A stretch of DNA of 64,000 bases from Hydnum rufescens UP504 (Eukaryota; Basidiomycota; Agaricomycetes; Cantharellales; Hydnaceae). Positions 1 through 11,279 of the stretch are shown here, in pieces. The notes below the pieces were generated by a model. That model saw only the letters and a program-made list of their open reading frames with translations. It searched no databases and was not told the DNA's origin. Position numbers and translations under genes: made by a program. The stretch covers positions 1 through 64,000 of the forward strand of contig MU129143.1 of the NCBI GenBank assembly GCA_014904985.1, given 5' to 3'. Positions within the stretch are counted from its first letter, which is position 1, and each line of letters opens with the position of its first letter.

Positions 1-319
1 AGCAAGTTAGTGAGGCTACACTACCCCGGTTGGGGCACCCATTGAACTCACATTTTTATTCTCAGGATCCAGCATGTTTTGTGGTGTGCTGAGGATTCAC
101 GGCCATACGGAGTTGTGGCCGATCATGGTTTCAATCGCTTGATGAAGACGGGGAGAACTGGAACCTACATACCTTCCATTTCAACCCTCTCATGAGATGT
201 TTGGCTTAACTTTAACCATGCTTGAGTGCACATGAAGAACCGCTTGATGGTACAGAACAATCAATCTCTATGAGAAGTGAGCAGCTGATTTGTTCTAATT
301 CTAGTGATTTTCTGGCCAC

Positions 320-2438
320 CTGAACTTTGGAACCGATGCTTGGTCCTCCCCTAATCATCGAGCCTTAGTGGCATTTACTGTACACTATGCATCCGAAGAA
401 AAGTCGAAAGTTTTCTGTTAGATGTCATAGAGGTTGCCAAAGTATGTCCGTTGGTTTGACTGTGTGGAGGAACTTGCCGAACGTACTTCCTGTGACCAGT
501 CACACTCAGGCCAAAAACCTCACCAAGGCATTCCACAGCATCCTTGTAGACTTTGGAATTACTCATAAAGTATGTGTTCTCTTCATAATCCCCTTGACTA
601 CATCATGAAGCATGGTTGAACAGATTCTTGGTATTACATGCGATAATGCATCTAATAATGACACAATGTGTGATGAGATGGCCAAATCTGCCAACTCCTT
701 TGATTCATCCACACGTGTCCGATGCTTTGCACATATCATCAATCTCACTGCTCATACTCTCACTGCCCAATTTGATTCTGCTGCCAAAAAAGTCACAATG
801 CATGCCAAGTCCAAAGGACCAAATCCATTCCCTGATGATGCCTCGACTAATGACTCTATTGATTCAAGTGATGATGATGAAGATGGGGGCCAGACACTTG
901 CGATGGTGTCAGTCCTGAAATATCTATCCTGATATGGCTGGTCTCGAAGACTGGGTAGACGATCTAGAGACAGTCTCCAAGGACGATTTGAAGATATTTG
1001 CAATGAGAACAGCGCCTGTCCACAGTGTCCTTGTTAAGGTATGTCTCAATAGCCTTTCCTCGGCCTACTACTAACTATACTTCATTATAATACATAGATT
1101 CACAAGTTAACTGTGGCCATTGCAACTTCAACAATGATTCTCCTTCCTCTCTGGCAGAAACTCTGCTGTAAACTTGTCAAGTCACCCGGCATGCTTGTCT
1201 GTGATGTTTGAACATGATGGAACTCGACAAACAACATGCTTGAATCCACCCTCAAATTTCACTCTGTCATTGAAGCTATGACTCAAAATCATGAAAACAG
1301 ACTTTGTGAATTCAAGCTTTTGGATGAAGACTGGGACATTATTACCCAACTCAAGACGTTCTCGAGGTTTTATCTTGCACCTGTTTATTCTCACTTTTAA
1401 ATTACTGATACTAGTATCAACAGATATTCAAACAAGCAACACTTCTTTTCTCTGTCAAAGACACTCCAAACCTTGCCAATGTGATTCCAGTAATGGATTC
1501 TATTGATAGTGCCCTTTCACTCAGTAACACCGAAAAGAAATACAATGATTCAATCTGTCTCGGTGTTTCCCTCGCTCGACAGACACTAAACCGCTACTAC
1601 AGTAAAACAGACACTTCTGATACATACCAAGTTGCCATGTGTACGTCCTCTCTACCCATATCATTTATCTATGAACTGATATGAAGATTATCCATAGTGC
1701 TTCACCCAAGATACAAATCTGTGTACTGGAAGGAACATGATTGGGAGACTAAATGGATTGCTGTTGGGATCAAGATTGCACATAGGATATATGACTCGCC
1801 CAAGTATGCCACCACTCCTGATGCCCCGCATGATCCTCTTCCTCAACAACCATATCCTGCTGTCAACTCTGGGTCTTTGAATAACCCCAGGTGTGTGGTC
1901 CCAGAGATATATCTGCACAATTATCTGAAAATGTTTCTCACAGGCTAAAGCTCACCTCTTTTTCGAGAACTTGACTGCTAAGCCAAGTATTCCATCACAA
2001 ACAACGAAGAATGAATTGGACTTCTACCTTACAATGCCACCTGAGTACACTACTGACCCAATTCAGTGGTGGTGGGATCACCGGTCCTCCTACCCTCGCC
2101 TTTCATGTATGGCAATGGATTATCTATCAATCCCCGGTATGATTCTGTCTCATCTAAGATTTATCTTCCTAATTCTGACCGACCCAATAGCTACATTGGT
2201 GGATGTGGAATGTGTGTTTAGCCGAGGACGAATTCTTGTTTCGCATCTTCGAAATAGATTAGCCCCAGCTTCAATCCATGCTCTTCTGTGCCTAGGATCT
2301 TGGAGTCATGCAGACCTACTTCTGGCCTCAGACCTTCAAGAAATAGCAAAGCTTCCAGACCTTAATGGTAGTGTGGAGACTGATATTGACATTAATGATC
2401 TTGGAGGTGGTGGGCTTGTGACATTAGCACCTAGTTGA
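320..2438 (+). pseudogene. Decayed hAT-family transposase
   Basis: Remnant of a cut-and-paste DNA transposase of the hAT superfamily, read in pieces from several frames. A block at about 610-780 contains the family's CDNASNND signature followed by RCFAHIINL, the usual start of the RNase-H-like core. The end (about 2040-2340) is the C-terminal hAT dimerisation domain: a QWWWDHRSSYPRLS stretch, then MDYLSIP, then after a likely short intron (about 2139-2191) VDVECVFSRGRILVSHLRNRL and ALLCLGSW. Earlier matching segments (SHTQAKNLTKAF, near 500-530) sit in another frame, so the gene has lost continuity. CpG is scarce across it. I did not find confident terminal inverted repeats, so element boundaries are unknown. 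It is certainly hAT-like; whether any full-length relative is active cannot be told here. Confidence 0.85.
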
Positions 2439-3004
2439 AAGTTGGACTTGCATGTATACCCTCTTAGGTGTAATCTAGCTGGGCCAGCTTATCAAGTCTC
2501 AATGACTGAATTATATTCATTATCCGCCCATCTTGCATCATTATACAACCTCCTCAATTATGATTTTATCATCCCAAAGAAGCCAATATGCTCCCTATCT
2601 TCAAACCTAAAGTCACACTTGTGCAGCAATGGTGCTTGCCCACTCTGAGCCTCACTCAACACTGTAATCCTCCAGGACGTATGCTATGGAATGAATTGGC
2701 CGGGTCATTGACTGATTATCACCTCTGGGGAGGTGGTTGCCTTGCTCGGATTTCAGTAAATGTGAGTCAGGAATATCATGGCCGAGTTGGGATGGAGGAG
2801 ATGGCAGAACTGAGTTAGATTGGCTGATGCTGAGCTGGGTGCCGCATGAGCTCGGGGGCACCAGCACTAGTGGGTGTGCCACCACTGCCAAATATGGGGG
2901 TGGCAGGAAAGCGGGCATGTAATGTATGTAAAGCGGAGAGCGAGAGGGAGTAGAGGGGCACCAGACAGACCGCCTTTCTCTTCCACAGTTCCTAGATGAG
3001 TATT
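2439..3004. other. Flank of hAT remnant, no gene seen
   Basis: This stretch holds no protein family I recognise. It probably includes the 3' untranslated part and the right end of the hAT element, but no terminal inverted repeat or 8-bp target duplication could be assigned with confidence. Confidence 0.4.
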
Positions 3005-3850
3005 AGAATTTGACTATCTTTCAATCATACGAGTCGAAGGTTTGATGGTACATATGAGTGAATATTTCCCCACAAAGTTACGCCCAATGGCACCCCAGTA
3101 GAAGTGCCCAGATGTAGCCCCACAAGATCTGCATTGGGAAGGCTCTGTAGCTCTTCATAAAGCGCCATGAGCCTGGACCAATATTCAAGACAGATCTTGA
3201 AGACTTCTTGTTCGTTGACAGTGGAAATCTTGACCATATAGAGATGTGCGCTCAACAGCACATCATTGTTAGCTGGATTTCCAATTGCACAAAGGTGGTT
3301 ACTGCGAAAATTAGATAGGAAGAGTGTGAGATTGAGAACTAGTTCTTGATCCAAGTCACTTGAAGTTGCATATGCTTTCACAATATCTGCAAAGTACACT
3401 GGTGAGCCTCTCTGGTCATCTCAGTCCATGGAATTGCATACCAGTTGAGGGGGGGATCTTGGAGATGAGGGAATGAGTCTAAATCGGAGAGACCAATCCA
3501 AGAAGGTCTCACCATCTTGGAAATAAGACAACATAGTGCCAAATGTATCATACATTCAGTGCTACGTTGAGGCCAGCAACTTCTGAAAGACATTTGAGTG
3601 TGACATTCCAGTATTCTGGAGGTTCGAGGAACTGTGACAGTGGTGAGGATTCTGCAGGCTCCTTGATGAGAAGGGACAGACTTACTCAATTCAAAAGCTG
3701 ATCAATGATCACCATCTCGAATATGTAGCCTAGAGGAATCCAATGCAAAAATTGTAATGAAGTCTGCAGGGTCAGGTGTTCTTGGAATTGTATGAGGAGT
3801 TGCTGTGCCAATTGTTGCTAGAGGGCGGTGGTGGCCTTAATAATGACATC
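3005..3850 (-). pseudogene. Broken fragment of exportin-1 (CRM1)
   Basis: Exportin-1 is the nuclear export receptor for proteins with leucine-rich export signals. Only N-terminal parts are present, in several frames. Going along the minus strand one reads QLAQQLLIQFQEH (like the CRM1 N-terminal importin-beta region), directly followed by FLHWIPLGYIFE and VIIDQLLN, then VTLKCLSEVAGLNV, then LVLNLTLFLSNF, LLSAHLYMVKIS and EVFKICLEYWSRL, and finally IHSYVPSNLRLV. The first two blocks are far apart in real CRM1, so an internal deletion has fused them. In-frame stops (near 3690 and 3030) and frame changes show it is not functional. Intron-like gaps suggest DNA-level duplication and not retroposition. 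It lies in transposon-rich DNA far from any other CRM1 sequence in the window. Confidence 0.8.
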
Positions 3851-5156
3851 ACGGATGATTGACAGGAGTGTCACAGACCTCCAGACCTTGCCAAAAGTAG
3901 AATGCCCCAGAGACTCTGTCCAATAGTGCAACATCAGTGTCTTTTGGCGAAGTCGAGGATCACCTAGATAATGCAACCTTTGCGCAGCCCTTACCTCCAT
4001 CGTGAAATGTTATCGATGTCATCCCATGGATTTGAGGATCCTTGCCAGCCCAGATCTCTCAGTGGGGCAGGCATAGACAATTCACGTTGCATAGAGCAAT
4101 CCAGCTGGCTGCCATTGGGATGAGAGTTCGGGGGTCACCGGCTGCAATGTCGACAAGGCTGGAAAATTGCAGAAGCAGGTGATTTCCTAATGGACAACAC
4201 GAATCTCTTGTGCCACAATGTCTCACTGGCCAGATCATCCAACATTGCCTCTCGCTTTCCCTCCTGGCTTATAAAATGGATGGATCTGGGGGTCCAATCT
4301 TCAGTCACCCTTGAATTTGAAGTGGACGGATGCTGAGATACATATGGCTTTTATAGGGGCGTCCTCTCATCTCTTTCCTAAGCCCATTGCTTGCAGAAAT
4401 AGGACAGTGCCTCGAATTTAGCTCGAGTGCCAGTCCTGGTGGACAATGATTAAGATGAAGCCACATTGCCTGATGTAGGTTGCTTGAGCTCCGTGCACGG
4501 TGTAAGCAGGTAACTGTGGAAGAAACCAGCTACAGTCCGCGAAATGGAAACAAGGACAAAGAAGGGGGATCACGGGGCCAATCCGAACGTTAGGGTCCGA
4601 GGGAAGGAAGGGTCTTTGGACGGGTAGAATTGTCCTGTATAGACGGAGCCTATCCAGACAATAAATGAAGGGGTTGTTAAATCAGAGAATCACACTCTAG
4701 GTCCTCCTCTTGAGAGCCTATCAAAAGTGTGATAAGTTGGGTTTGAGATGTGGAATTTACCCTAACACCAGCAGCAGTTCAACTAGCTTTTCAACTGGAG
4801 ATGGGGGAAAGACGATAGAAATTCGCATCTCCTGCACTTAATATACATCACAGAAAAATGCTATGGTAACCGGCGGAAAGATGGGATTAAGGCGAAAATG
4901 AGGAAAAAGAAATCAAGTCAAAAGCTTCAAAACTGAAGGAGATATTCAATTAACAAGTGAGAATGGGAGAATATGGCTTAACCAAGGTATTCCTCCTCTT
5001 CTACTGGACCAAATCCCTTGAGGAATGGTGGAACTGGTTGTCCTAGATGTACCCTCCATCGGATATAGGGTGCCGGAACCATAATTGCCTTTAGTAATCA
5101 GAAAAGCGGAGGTAAAAGTGAAATGAGCCATGGGGAGACTAAATTACAGAATGCCG
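3851..5156. other. No recognisable gene
   Basis: Both strands contain only short open frames with no family I can name. A minus-strand stretch near 4200-4290 reads like coding sequence (AMLDDLASETLWHKRF) but I cannot assign it; it may be another captured gene piece. Confidence 0.35.
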
Positions 5157-5470
5157 AGTTCTTATCCGCTCGTTTTGCCCTTGGTACTGTTCGATGCGGA
5201 TTTTTAGCGTCTTTCCAGGGGTGATCGTTTCGAACGAATCGGATCAAAACTGATGGAGTTATTCGCGAAATACTGAAGAATAGTGTGGAACATGAGGTAA
5301 AGTCGACCTGGAGGATGCAGTTCTCATCCGATAAACGTGTGTGTGGTACCGTTAGACAGGTATTAATCGTAGCTTTCTGGGCGCTGTCTTGCCGAGTCGA
5401 TCCGATCGAAATTGGTGGAGATATTTGCGAAATACTCCTTGAGAGTATTGGAATAGCCCCTATTCCACAT
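5157..5470. repeat. Two-copy diverged tandem repeat, period about 162 bp
   Basis: A unit beginning AGTTCTTATCCG at 5157 recurs as AGTTCTCATCCG at 5319. Shared landmarks in the same order are GGTACYGTT, a GATC-rich centre (CGGATC / CGATC) and TTYGCGAAATACT. The minus strand is open across both copies (about 5100-5710), so the encoded peptide also repeats (ISRITPSV... / ISQISPPI...). No known domain is visible. It may be a transposon-internal repeat or a relic of a repetitive coding sequence. Confidence 0.6.
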
Positions 5471-6127
5471 GTGACAAGTCCGCGAGTCAAAGTGGGAGTC
5501 GTGTTATGTAATACAAGGTCAAATACCGCCCTTGAGGCAATTGGATAAGCCGGTGGTGATACAATAGATGGACGAAAGTAAGCAAGTTGAATTGCTATAG
5601 CCTGGTTGAACTGGCTTGGAGATAAGTACAAATTTGATGGCCTGTTGAAGTGCCAAGGACGGACAAATAATTGTCTCGTATATAGGGTGGAGGAAAAGTA
5701 AAAAAGGACCACGGATCCTGGGATGTGAATCCATGCTATTTGACGGCCAGAGGAATAACGAGTGTGGATACGAGAGAAATGTAAGAATATGGATTCGTTT
5801 GAGGAGGTAATTGGGCCCGGATGAGGTATGTACGTAATGGGATTTTATCCCTCCAACAACGGGCCTGATATTGAGACCCTAAGACGGGGTATCGATTGGT
5901 CGATCAATCGGTTGGTCCTGATGAGTGGCCTTTCACCCGAGATAGTGGCAATGGGATGTATAGGATGGGTTGGTTGTGATGCTAATTATGTACTGTGTAC
6001 AGAAGACGTGAACAGGGACAAGGTGGATCTCACTTCTAATGTACACATCCGACGATGGCCTTGGTGATACTGTATGAAATGATATGTAGTCATGTATAAT
6101 TATCGAGCCCATGGAATCGATTGACCC
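5471..6127. other. No recognisable gene
   Basis: Short open frames on both strands but no recognisable domain or repeat. It lies directly downstream of the COQ1-like stop codon and may be that fragment's old 3' flank. Confidence 0.35.
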
Positions 6128-6248
6128 TCATCTTGCGCATTCTACGACTGTGCTAGCAAGTGACGCCAGTGCATCCTTGGCGTCTGTGTGAGGTAGCTGA
6201 TCTAGCACCTCCAGTGCTTTGTTACTGTACTCTTTTGTGAGATTCCAC
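6128..6248 (-). pseudogene. COQ1-like fragment, last exon piece (downstream of copia)
   Basis: On the minus strand this is the C-terminal end of a long-chain polyprenyl diphosphate synthase (COQ1 family, makes the ubiquinone side chain in mitochondria). It reads WNLTKEYSNKALEVLDQ, then LPHTDAKDALASLASTVV and a TGA at 6128-6130. It is cut off at 6248 by the left LTR of the copia element; the rest of the gene continues on the other side at 11280. Joining the two flanks across one copy of the TCCAC duplication leaves the two parts one base out of frame, so the fragment already had, or later gained, a frameshift. Confidence 0.8.
6244..6248. repeat. Left target-site duplication of copia (TCCAC)
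   Basis: TCCAC immediately before the left LTR is repeated exactly at 11280-11284 directly after the right LTR. A 5-bp duplication is normal for Ty1/copia integrases. Confidence 0.85.
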
Positions 6249-6628
6249 TGTTGGAATAAAATAAAGAGTTAATTATGTAATCAGCCCGAAGTGGCAATAC
6301 CCCCTGTTTGGACTTAACGCCGTATCAAGCGCGACTCCTCTACCACCCTCTTATGGTAATAATATACCTAAGAGAACATTCTGTATCCTTCTTGTTGATG
6401 CCAGTAGTATAGTACCCGAACATTCTACTATTCTCATGTAGTTTCTTTAATATCCTGTACACAGTATAAAAGGGCGAGCTTGAGCTCGCCTACAGAAAAA
6501 AGGACTCTAATAATAATATCCTTCCTGCTAATTCACCCGAGCAACTAGGGCTCTCCGGTCTATCGAATTCGCTCACGTCTGCTTAGTCATCAAGGGGAAA
6601 TACCATTCTCATCCGTAGCCTCACACAA
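6249..6628 (+). repeat. Left LTR of copia element
   Basis: 380 bp starting TGTTGGAATA and ending CTCACACAA. It differs from the right LTR at three places: two G/A or C/T changes at CpG sites (6333 and near 6487) and one G/T change next to the TATA box. Two of the three differences being CpG transitions fits cytosine-methylation decay. Confidence 0.93.
6465..6472 (+). promoter_or_regulatory. TATA box of the copia LTR promoter
   Basis: TATAAAAG in the LTR, directly followed at 6473-6490 by a perfect palindrome, GGCGAGCT-TG-AGCTCGCC, which would lie near the start of the transcript. The same arrangement recurs in the right LTR (TATA 11116-11123, palindrome 11124-11141), where one arm has a C-to-T change. 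Confidence 0.65.
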
Positions 6629-6641
6629 GGTTATGGGCCCA
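6629..6641 (+). other. Primer-binding site, matches anticodon arm of initiator tRNA-Met
   Basis: GGTTATGGGCCCA begins right after the left LTR. It matches, with one mismatch, the complement of the initiator tRNA-Met anticodon stem-loop (GGTTATGAGCCCA), not the 3' end of any tRNA. Copia of Drosophila and Ty5 of yeast are known to prime from an internally cut initiator tRNA-Met, so this element probably does the same. Confidence 0.7.
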
Positions 6642-6708
6642 TCGCCGCTCCTATAATAAAAAACATTTACCCCTATATCTTTGACACTACCCGTAACACC
6701 TTACAGCT

Positions 6709-7275
6709 ATGAGCGACGAATTCAAGATCAGGATAACGAAATTAGCAGCAGACGGGGCCAATTGGGTCACGTACCGTGACCGAATTATGTGGGCTCTGGA
6801 CGCCAAGGGGCTACTTGAGCACCTTTCGAATGACACGATTACGTCAGATTATTCCGGGGCCGGTACAGTAGACGGGCTTACGCCGGAAGCAAGATGGAGA
6901 AGGGATGAGGCCATGGTAAAGCAACTAGTGGCAGGCTCGGTCCCAGACACGGTGTTCGGCCAGATTAAGGCCGGATTGAAGGCAAAGGAGGTGTGGGAAC
7001 AGCTCCGGGCCTTGTACGAAGGGCGATCTAAATTAATTTTGGTCGACTTACGTAAACGATTACAAAATACACGCTGTGGCGCAGACGATGATGTCCGGGC
7101 GCATTTCGATAAACTCGCGGATTTAAAGGAGCAATTGGCGGCCATGGGGGCCACAATTTCAGATGAAGAATACGGAAATACATTGTTGGGATCACTCCCG
7201 GATTCATACGATAATACGATAAATTCAATTATGGCCGCAGCGGATCTTAGCGGCAAGTCCATTACCCCGCCCTAG
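6709..7275 (+). pseudogene. Copia gag (capsid) frame, frameshifted at its 3' end
   Basis: The start MSDEFKIRITKL and the body (ANWVTYRDRIMWALDAKG, VWEQLRALYEG, LVDLRKRLQN, LPDSYDNTI) are typical of the gag-polypeptide (UBN2-type) region of copia elements, which forms the virus-like particle. The frame stops after SITPP. The sequence just downstream (LVIRLVTDEYDRRSL) continues gag in another frame, so related elements probably have one continuous gag-pol frame and this copy gained one base in the C-rich run at 7265-7273. Confidence 0.88.
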
Positions 7276-10200
7276 TAATTCGACTCGTGACAGACGAGTA
7301 CGACCGACGATCCCTAAAGAAAGGAAAAGGGAAATCTAATAATAGTGAAGAGGCATTTTACTCTAATGGTCAGAGAAGGAAGGCCGGGAAGAATGTGGAG
7401 TGCTTTAATTGCCACAGGAAAGGGCATTATAAAGCGGACTGTTGGGCGAAAGGGGGAGGAAAGGAGGGACAGGGGCCACAGTGGTCCACAAATCCCAGGG
7501 CGGGTGCAAAGGAAAGCACAGCCACGGCCACAGAGCATGCCGACGTTGAGGCATGGGCTGTAATTGAGGCCACTAGGCCAGAGACGAATACCGTGGCCAC
7601 GACGAATTCACAAATAAATACCCCTGTTTACACCGAATTATACGACTCAGGGGCAACAAGGCATATGTCGCCGTACAAAGAGCAATTCACTAATTATCGC
7701 TCTATTGACCCTCGCCCAATTACCGCAGCCGACAAACGAATATTTTATGCTATTGGCACTGGTGATTTAAAAATACAAGTGCCAAATGGCGGGAAATTCA
7801 CCCCGGTTATATTACGTGATGCCCTACATGCTCCAGAAATGGGACTCACCGTCGTCTCAATTAATCGGATTATGAAAGCAGGTCACAGGGTCTTATTCGA
7901 CGGAACCTCGTGCAAAATAAAGAATCCCAAGGGCGTAATTATTGGGGAAATTCCAGTAGGCAACAATGGCCTATATAAAGTTGAGCATGCCAATGTGGCT
8001 GCTAGTGCTGGGGATGAAACAATTAAGCTCTCGGAGCTTCATCGGAGGTTGGGCCACATCTCAATCGACTCAATCCGTTCCCTCGTCAAAAATAATGTTA
8101 TCCAGGGCATTAAACTCATGGATGACATTACAGAATTTTCCTGTGATTCATGCGAGTATGGAAAGGCCACAAGGAAAATAATAAAAAAGGAAAGAACAGC
8201 ACCCCTTGCATCTTCCTTTGGGGAAGAAATACATACGGACGTCTGGGGGCCATCCCCCATTAATTCGCTAGGCGGGCGACCATATTACATAACATTTACG
8301 GATGACGCAATGCGATATACAAAAATTCAGGTCATACGGACAAAAGACGAGGCCTTTAATGCATACAAAGACTTTGTAGCATGGGCAAAAACCCAACATG
8401 GAGTTCAAATTAAAAGACTTCGGTCTGACCGCGGGGGCGAATATACGAGTACCGCGTTCGGCACATTCTTATGTAATCAGGGGACAGAACGACGATTAAC
8501 TACACACGATACTCCACAACATAATGGAGTTGCCGAGTCCCTAAATAGAAGAATCCTTGAACGAACCCGCGCTATGCTACATCAATCCGGATTACCCAAA
8601 AATCTGTGGGGGGAGGCAGTGAATTGGGCCGTATGGCTCAAGAACCGTACTTCCACACAGGTTTTAGGGAACATGACCCCGCTTGAACGACTCACAAAAG
8701 AAAAACCGAATTTAGGAAATGTTCCTGAATGGGGCCAACGAGTCTGGGTCCATAATGATTCAGGATCCAACTTGGACGAACGGGCAAATGAGGCATTTTG
8801 GGTGGGCTATGATAATGACAGCCCCCATGCCCATAGAATTTATTGGAAGGGATGGAATAAGATTTCCGTCGAACGAAATGTCAAGTTTGTGACGCCGACA
8901 ATCGAAATTCCATTTGATATGCCCAGCTCGACCTCAAGGCAAAATGCCATATCCTCCACCCCCTATATAAATCCAGATCAGGAAACTGCCAATACTGATC
9001 CTAATGGCTCAGATGACGAAAAAAGCATTAAATCTGGCCCATCTACCCCCATTCGCCCCTATATTCCATTAGAAACCCCTCCCGCGCCGAAAAAGACCCG
9101 GCCCGCTGAACCCGAGCGATGTTCAGAACGTGTCCCAAAACCCTCGCAGTATGTACAACGCCTCGAACAGGGCGAAGGTACTGTACATGGGTATATGAAT
9201 TCCAAGCCAGACGATAAAATACCCAGCGTCAGGGGGAGCACTGCCACCCCTGAAGTCAATCTTGCAAATGACGCCGTGTATCACATGGAATTCAATGACG
9301 CTGTCTACGGGGCAATACAAGACATTGATGGCGATCCCAAGTCCTTGGAGGAGGCGAAATTAAGAACGGATTGGCCAAAATGGAAAGAGGCCATTGACAT
9401 AGAACTCAAAACCGTTAAAGACACCGGAACTTGGGAGGAAGTGCCGCGGCCACAGGGCAAAAATATTGTCAACTGCAAGCTTGTATTCAAAATAAAACGA
9501 AAAGCCGATGGTACTATCCAAAAATACAAGGCATGGCTTGTAGCCCGTGGATTTACTCAAATATACGGTGTTGATTACTACGAAACCTATTCCCCGGTGG
9601 CACGACTTGCCAGTTTCCGCACGATTATTGCAATGGCCGCGGAGAAAGACTGGGAAATCAATTCATTCGACTTTAATGGCGCTTACCTAAACGGTGAATT
9701 AGACACAGACGAAGAGATATACATGCAATTTCCCCCTGAATATAAACCTCATGGGAAGAACACTATTCTGCGATTACGAAAGACACTCTACGGTCTTAAA
9801 CAAGCCGGAAGACGATGGTATGACTCGCTTTCACGGGCGCTTAATGATCTCGGATTTAGTGCAAGTCATGCCGACCCCGGTGTTTTCCATATACAAACAA
9901 ATGGAGAGAAATTAATATTGGCGATTCATGTCGACAATTGTACATTCACCGGCGCATCAAGAAAATTACTTGATGAATACAAAAGAAAAATCAATGAAAA
10001 ATACGCCATTACAGACCTAGGGCCACTACATTGGCTATTAGGAATTAAAGTCGAACGAGACCGCGATCTACGGACAATCTGATTATCCCAAACATCGTAT
10101 ATCAACTCAATAGTTACCCGATTCTCCCTCGGCGATGCAAAATCCGTTAACACTCCAATGGAACCAGGAGCTACATATGCCCAAATTGATAATGAAAATA

Positions 10201-10892
10201 ATCCTCCGGATATTGAACGGATGAGGCGTACCCCTTATCGCGAGGCTATAGGAAGCCTTATGTATGCGTCTGTGGCCACAAGGCCGGACATTTCTTTCGC
10301 CGTATCCACGTTATCCCAATTCCTTGATAATCCAGGACCGATACATTGGGAGGCAGTTAAACAGGTTATACGATACTTAGCCAGAACAAAACAATATAAT
10401 CTCGTATATGGCACTGAGCCACACGATTTACTTGGTTTTACGGATGCCGATGGGGCCACACAAGACCATAGATGCGCGATCTCCGGATATGCGTATCTAA
10501 TTAATGGTGGAACCGTCTCATGGAGTTCAAGAAAACAAGAACTCGTTACTCTATCAACTGCCGAGGCAGAATACGTCGCCGCGACTCATGCGGCAAAAGA
10601 GGGCATATGGCTACAAAGCCTAATTGCCGAATTATTCCATTTTTCCCTTAAAACTACGACTCTCTATTGTGACAATCAAGCCGCGATAAAACTCGCTATG
10701 GGTGATAATTATCACGCCCGAACCAAACACATTGATATCCGATTTCATTTTATCCGCCAGACCATTAAAGACGGGTCATTTAATTTTGTTTACTGCCCTA
10801 CGGAGCACATGACGGCCGATATTCTTACGAAAGCACTCGCGGGTGCAAGATCGGACCGCCACGTCGCCGGACTTGGATTGTGTCGCGCTTGA
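7276..10892 (+). pseudogene. Copia pol: protease, integrase, reverse transcriptase, RNase H (broken)
   Basis: In order: a CCHC zinc knuckle (CFNCHRKGHYKADC, about 7401-7442); protease active site YDSGATRHM (about 7645); integrase with GAG pre-integrase region, HTDVWGP, SDRGGEY and a downstream Glu; a Pro/Ser-rich linker; reverse transcriptase (SPVARLASFR, NGAYLNGELD, LYGLKQAGRRWY); and RNase H (STAEAEYVAATHAAKEG, YCDNQAAIKLA) ending at TGA 10890-10892. The catalytic VDD reads VDN (AAT at 9936-9938), and a TGA at 10080-10082 splits reverse transcriptase from the rest; the downstream frame continues without further stops. The TGA end overlaps the purine tract before the right LTR. Confidence 0.92.
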
Positions 10893-10899
10893 GGGGGAG
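10891..10899 (+). other. Polypurine tract of copia element
   Basis: GAGGGGGAG ends exactly one base before the right LTR start (TGTTGG at 10900), the expected place for plus-strand priming. Confidence 0.85.
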
Positions 10900-11279
10900 T
10901 GTTGGAATAAAATAAAGAGTTAATTATGTAATCAGCCCGAAGTGGCAATACCCCCTGTTTGGACTTAACGCCGTATCAAGCGCAACTCCTCTACCACCCT
11001 CTTATGGTAATAATATACCTAAGAGAACATTCTGTATCCTTCTTGTTGATGCCAGTAGTATAGTACCCGAACATTCTACTATTCTCATGTAGTTTCTTTA
11101 ATATCCTGTACACATTATAAAAGGGCGAGCTTGAGCTTGCCTACAGAAAAAAGGACTCTAATAATAATATCCTTCCTGCTAATTCACCCGAGCAACTAGG
11201 GCTCTCCGGTCTATCGAATTCGCTCACGTCTGCTTAGTCATCAAGGGGAAATACCATTCTCATCCGTAGCCTCACACAA
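10900..11279 (+). repeat. Right LTR of copia element
   Basis: 380 bp, 377 identical to the left LTR by my count (about 99.2 percent), which means a recent insertion. It ends CTCACACAA, followed by the TCCAC duplication at 11280-11284. Confidence 0.93.

Larger units (their letters stand above)
6249..11279 (+). mobile_element. Near-complete Ty1/copia LTR retrotransposon (5.03 kb)
   Basis: The element has two 380-bp LTRs differing at only three positions, a primer-binding site directly after the left LTR, gag and pol in the copia order (gag, protease, integrase, reverse transcriptase, RNase H), a purine tract GAGGGGGAG directly before the right LTR and a 5-bp target duplication. It is inserted in the minus-strand COQ1-like fragment. 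Three lesions make it non-autonomous now: a one-base frameshift between gag and protease (about 7265-7273), a TGA at 10080-10082 in reverse transcriptase, and an Asn in place of the second catalytic Asp of the reverse transcriptase VDD motif. Unlike its surroundings, its CpG content is normal, which fits a young insertion. Confidence 0.95.

Noticed and set aside
1..319. Possible hAT 5' end
   Set aside because: I could not find convincing terminal inverted repeats or a coding match, so the transposase remnant was not extended.
5098..5712. 204-codon minus-strand open frame
   Set aside because: It reflects a two-unit tandem DNA repeat and shows no known domain; reported as a repeat, not a gene.
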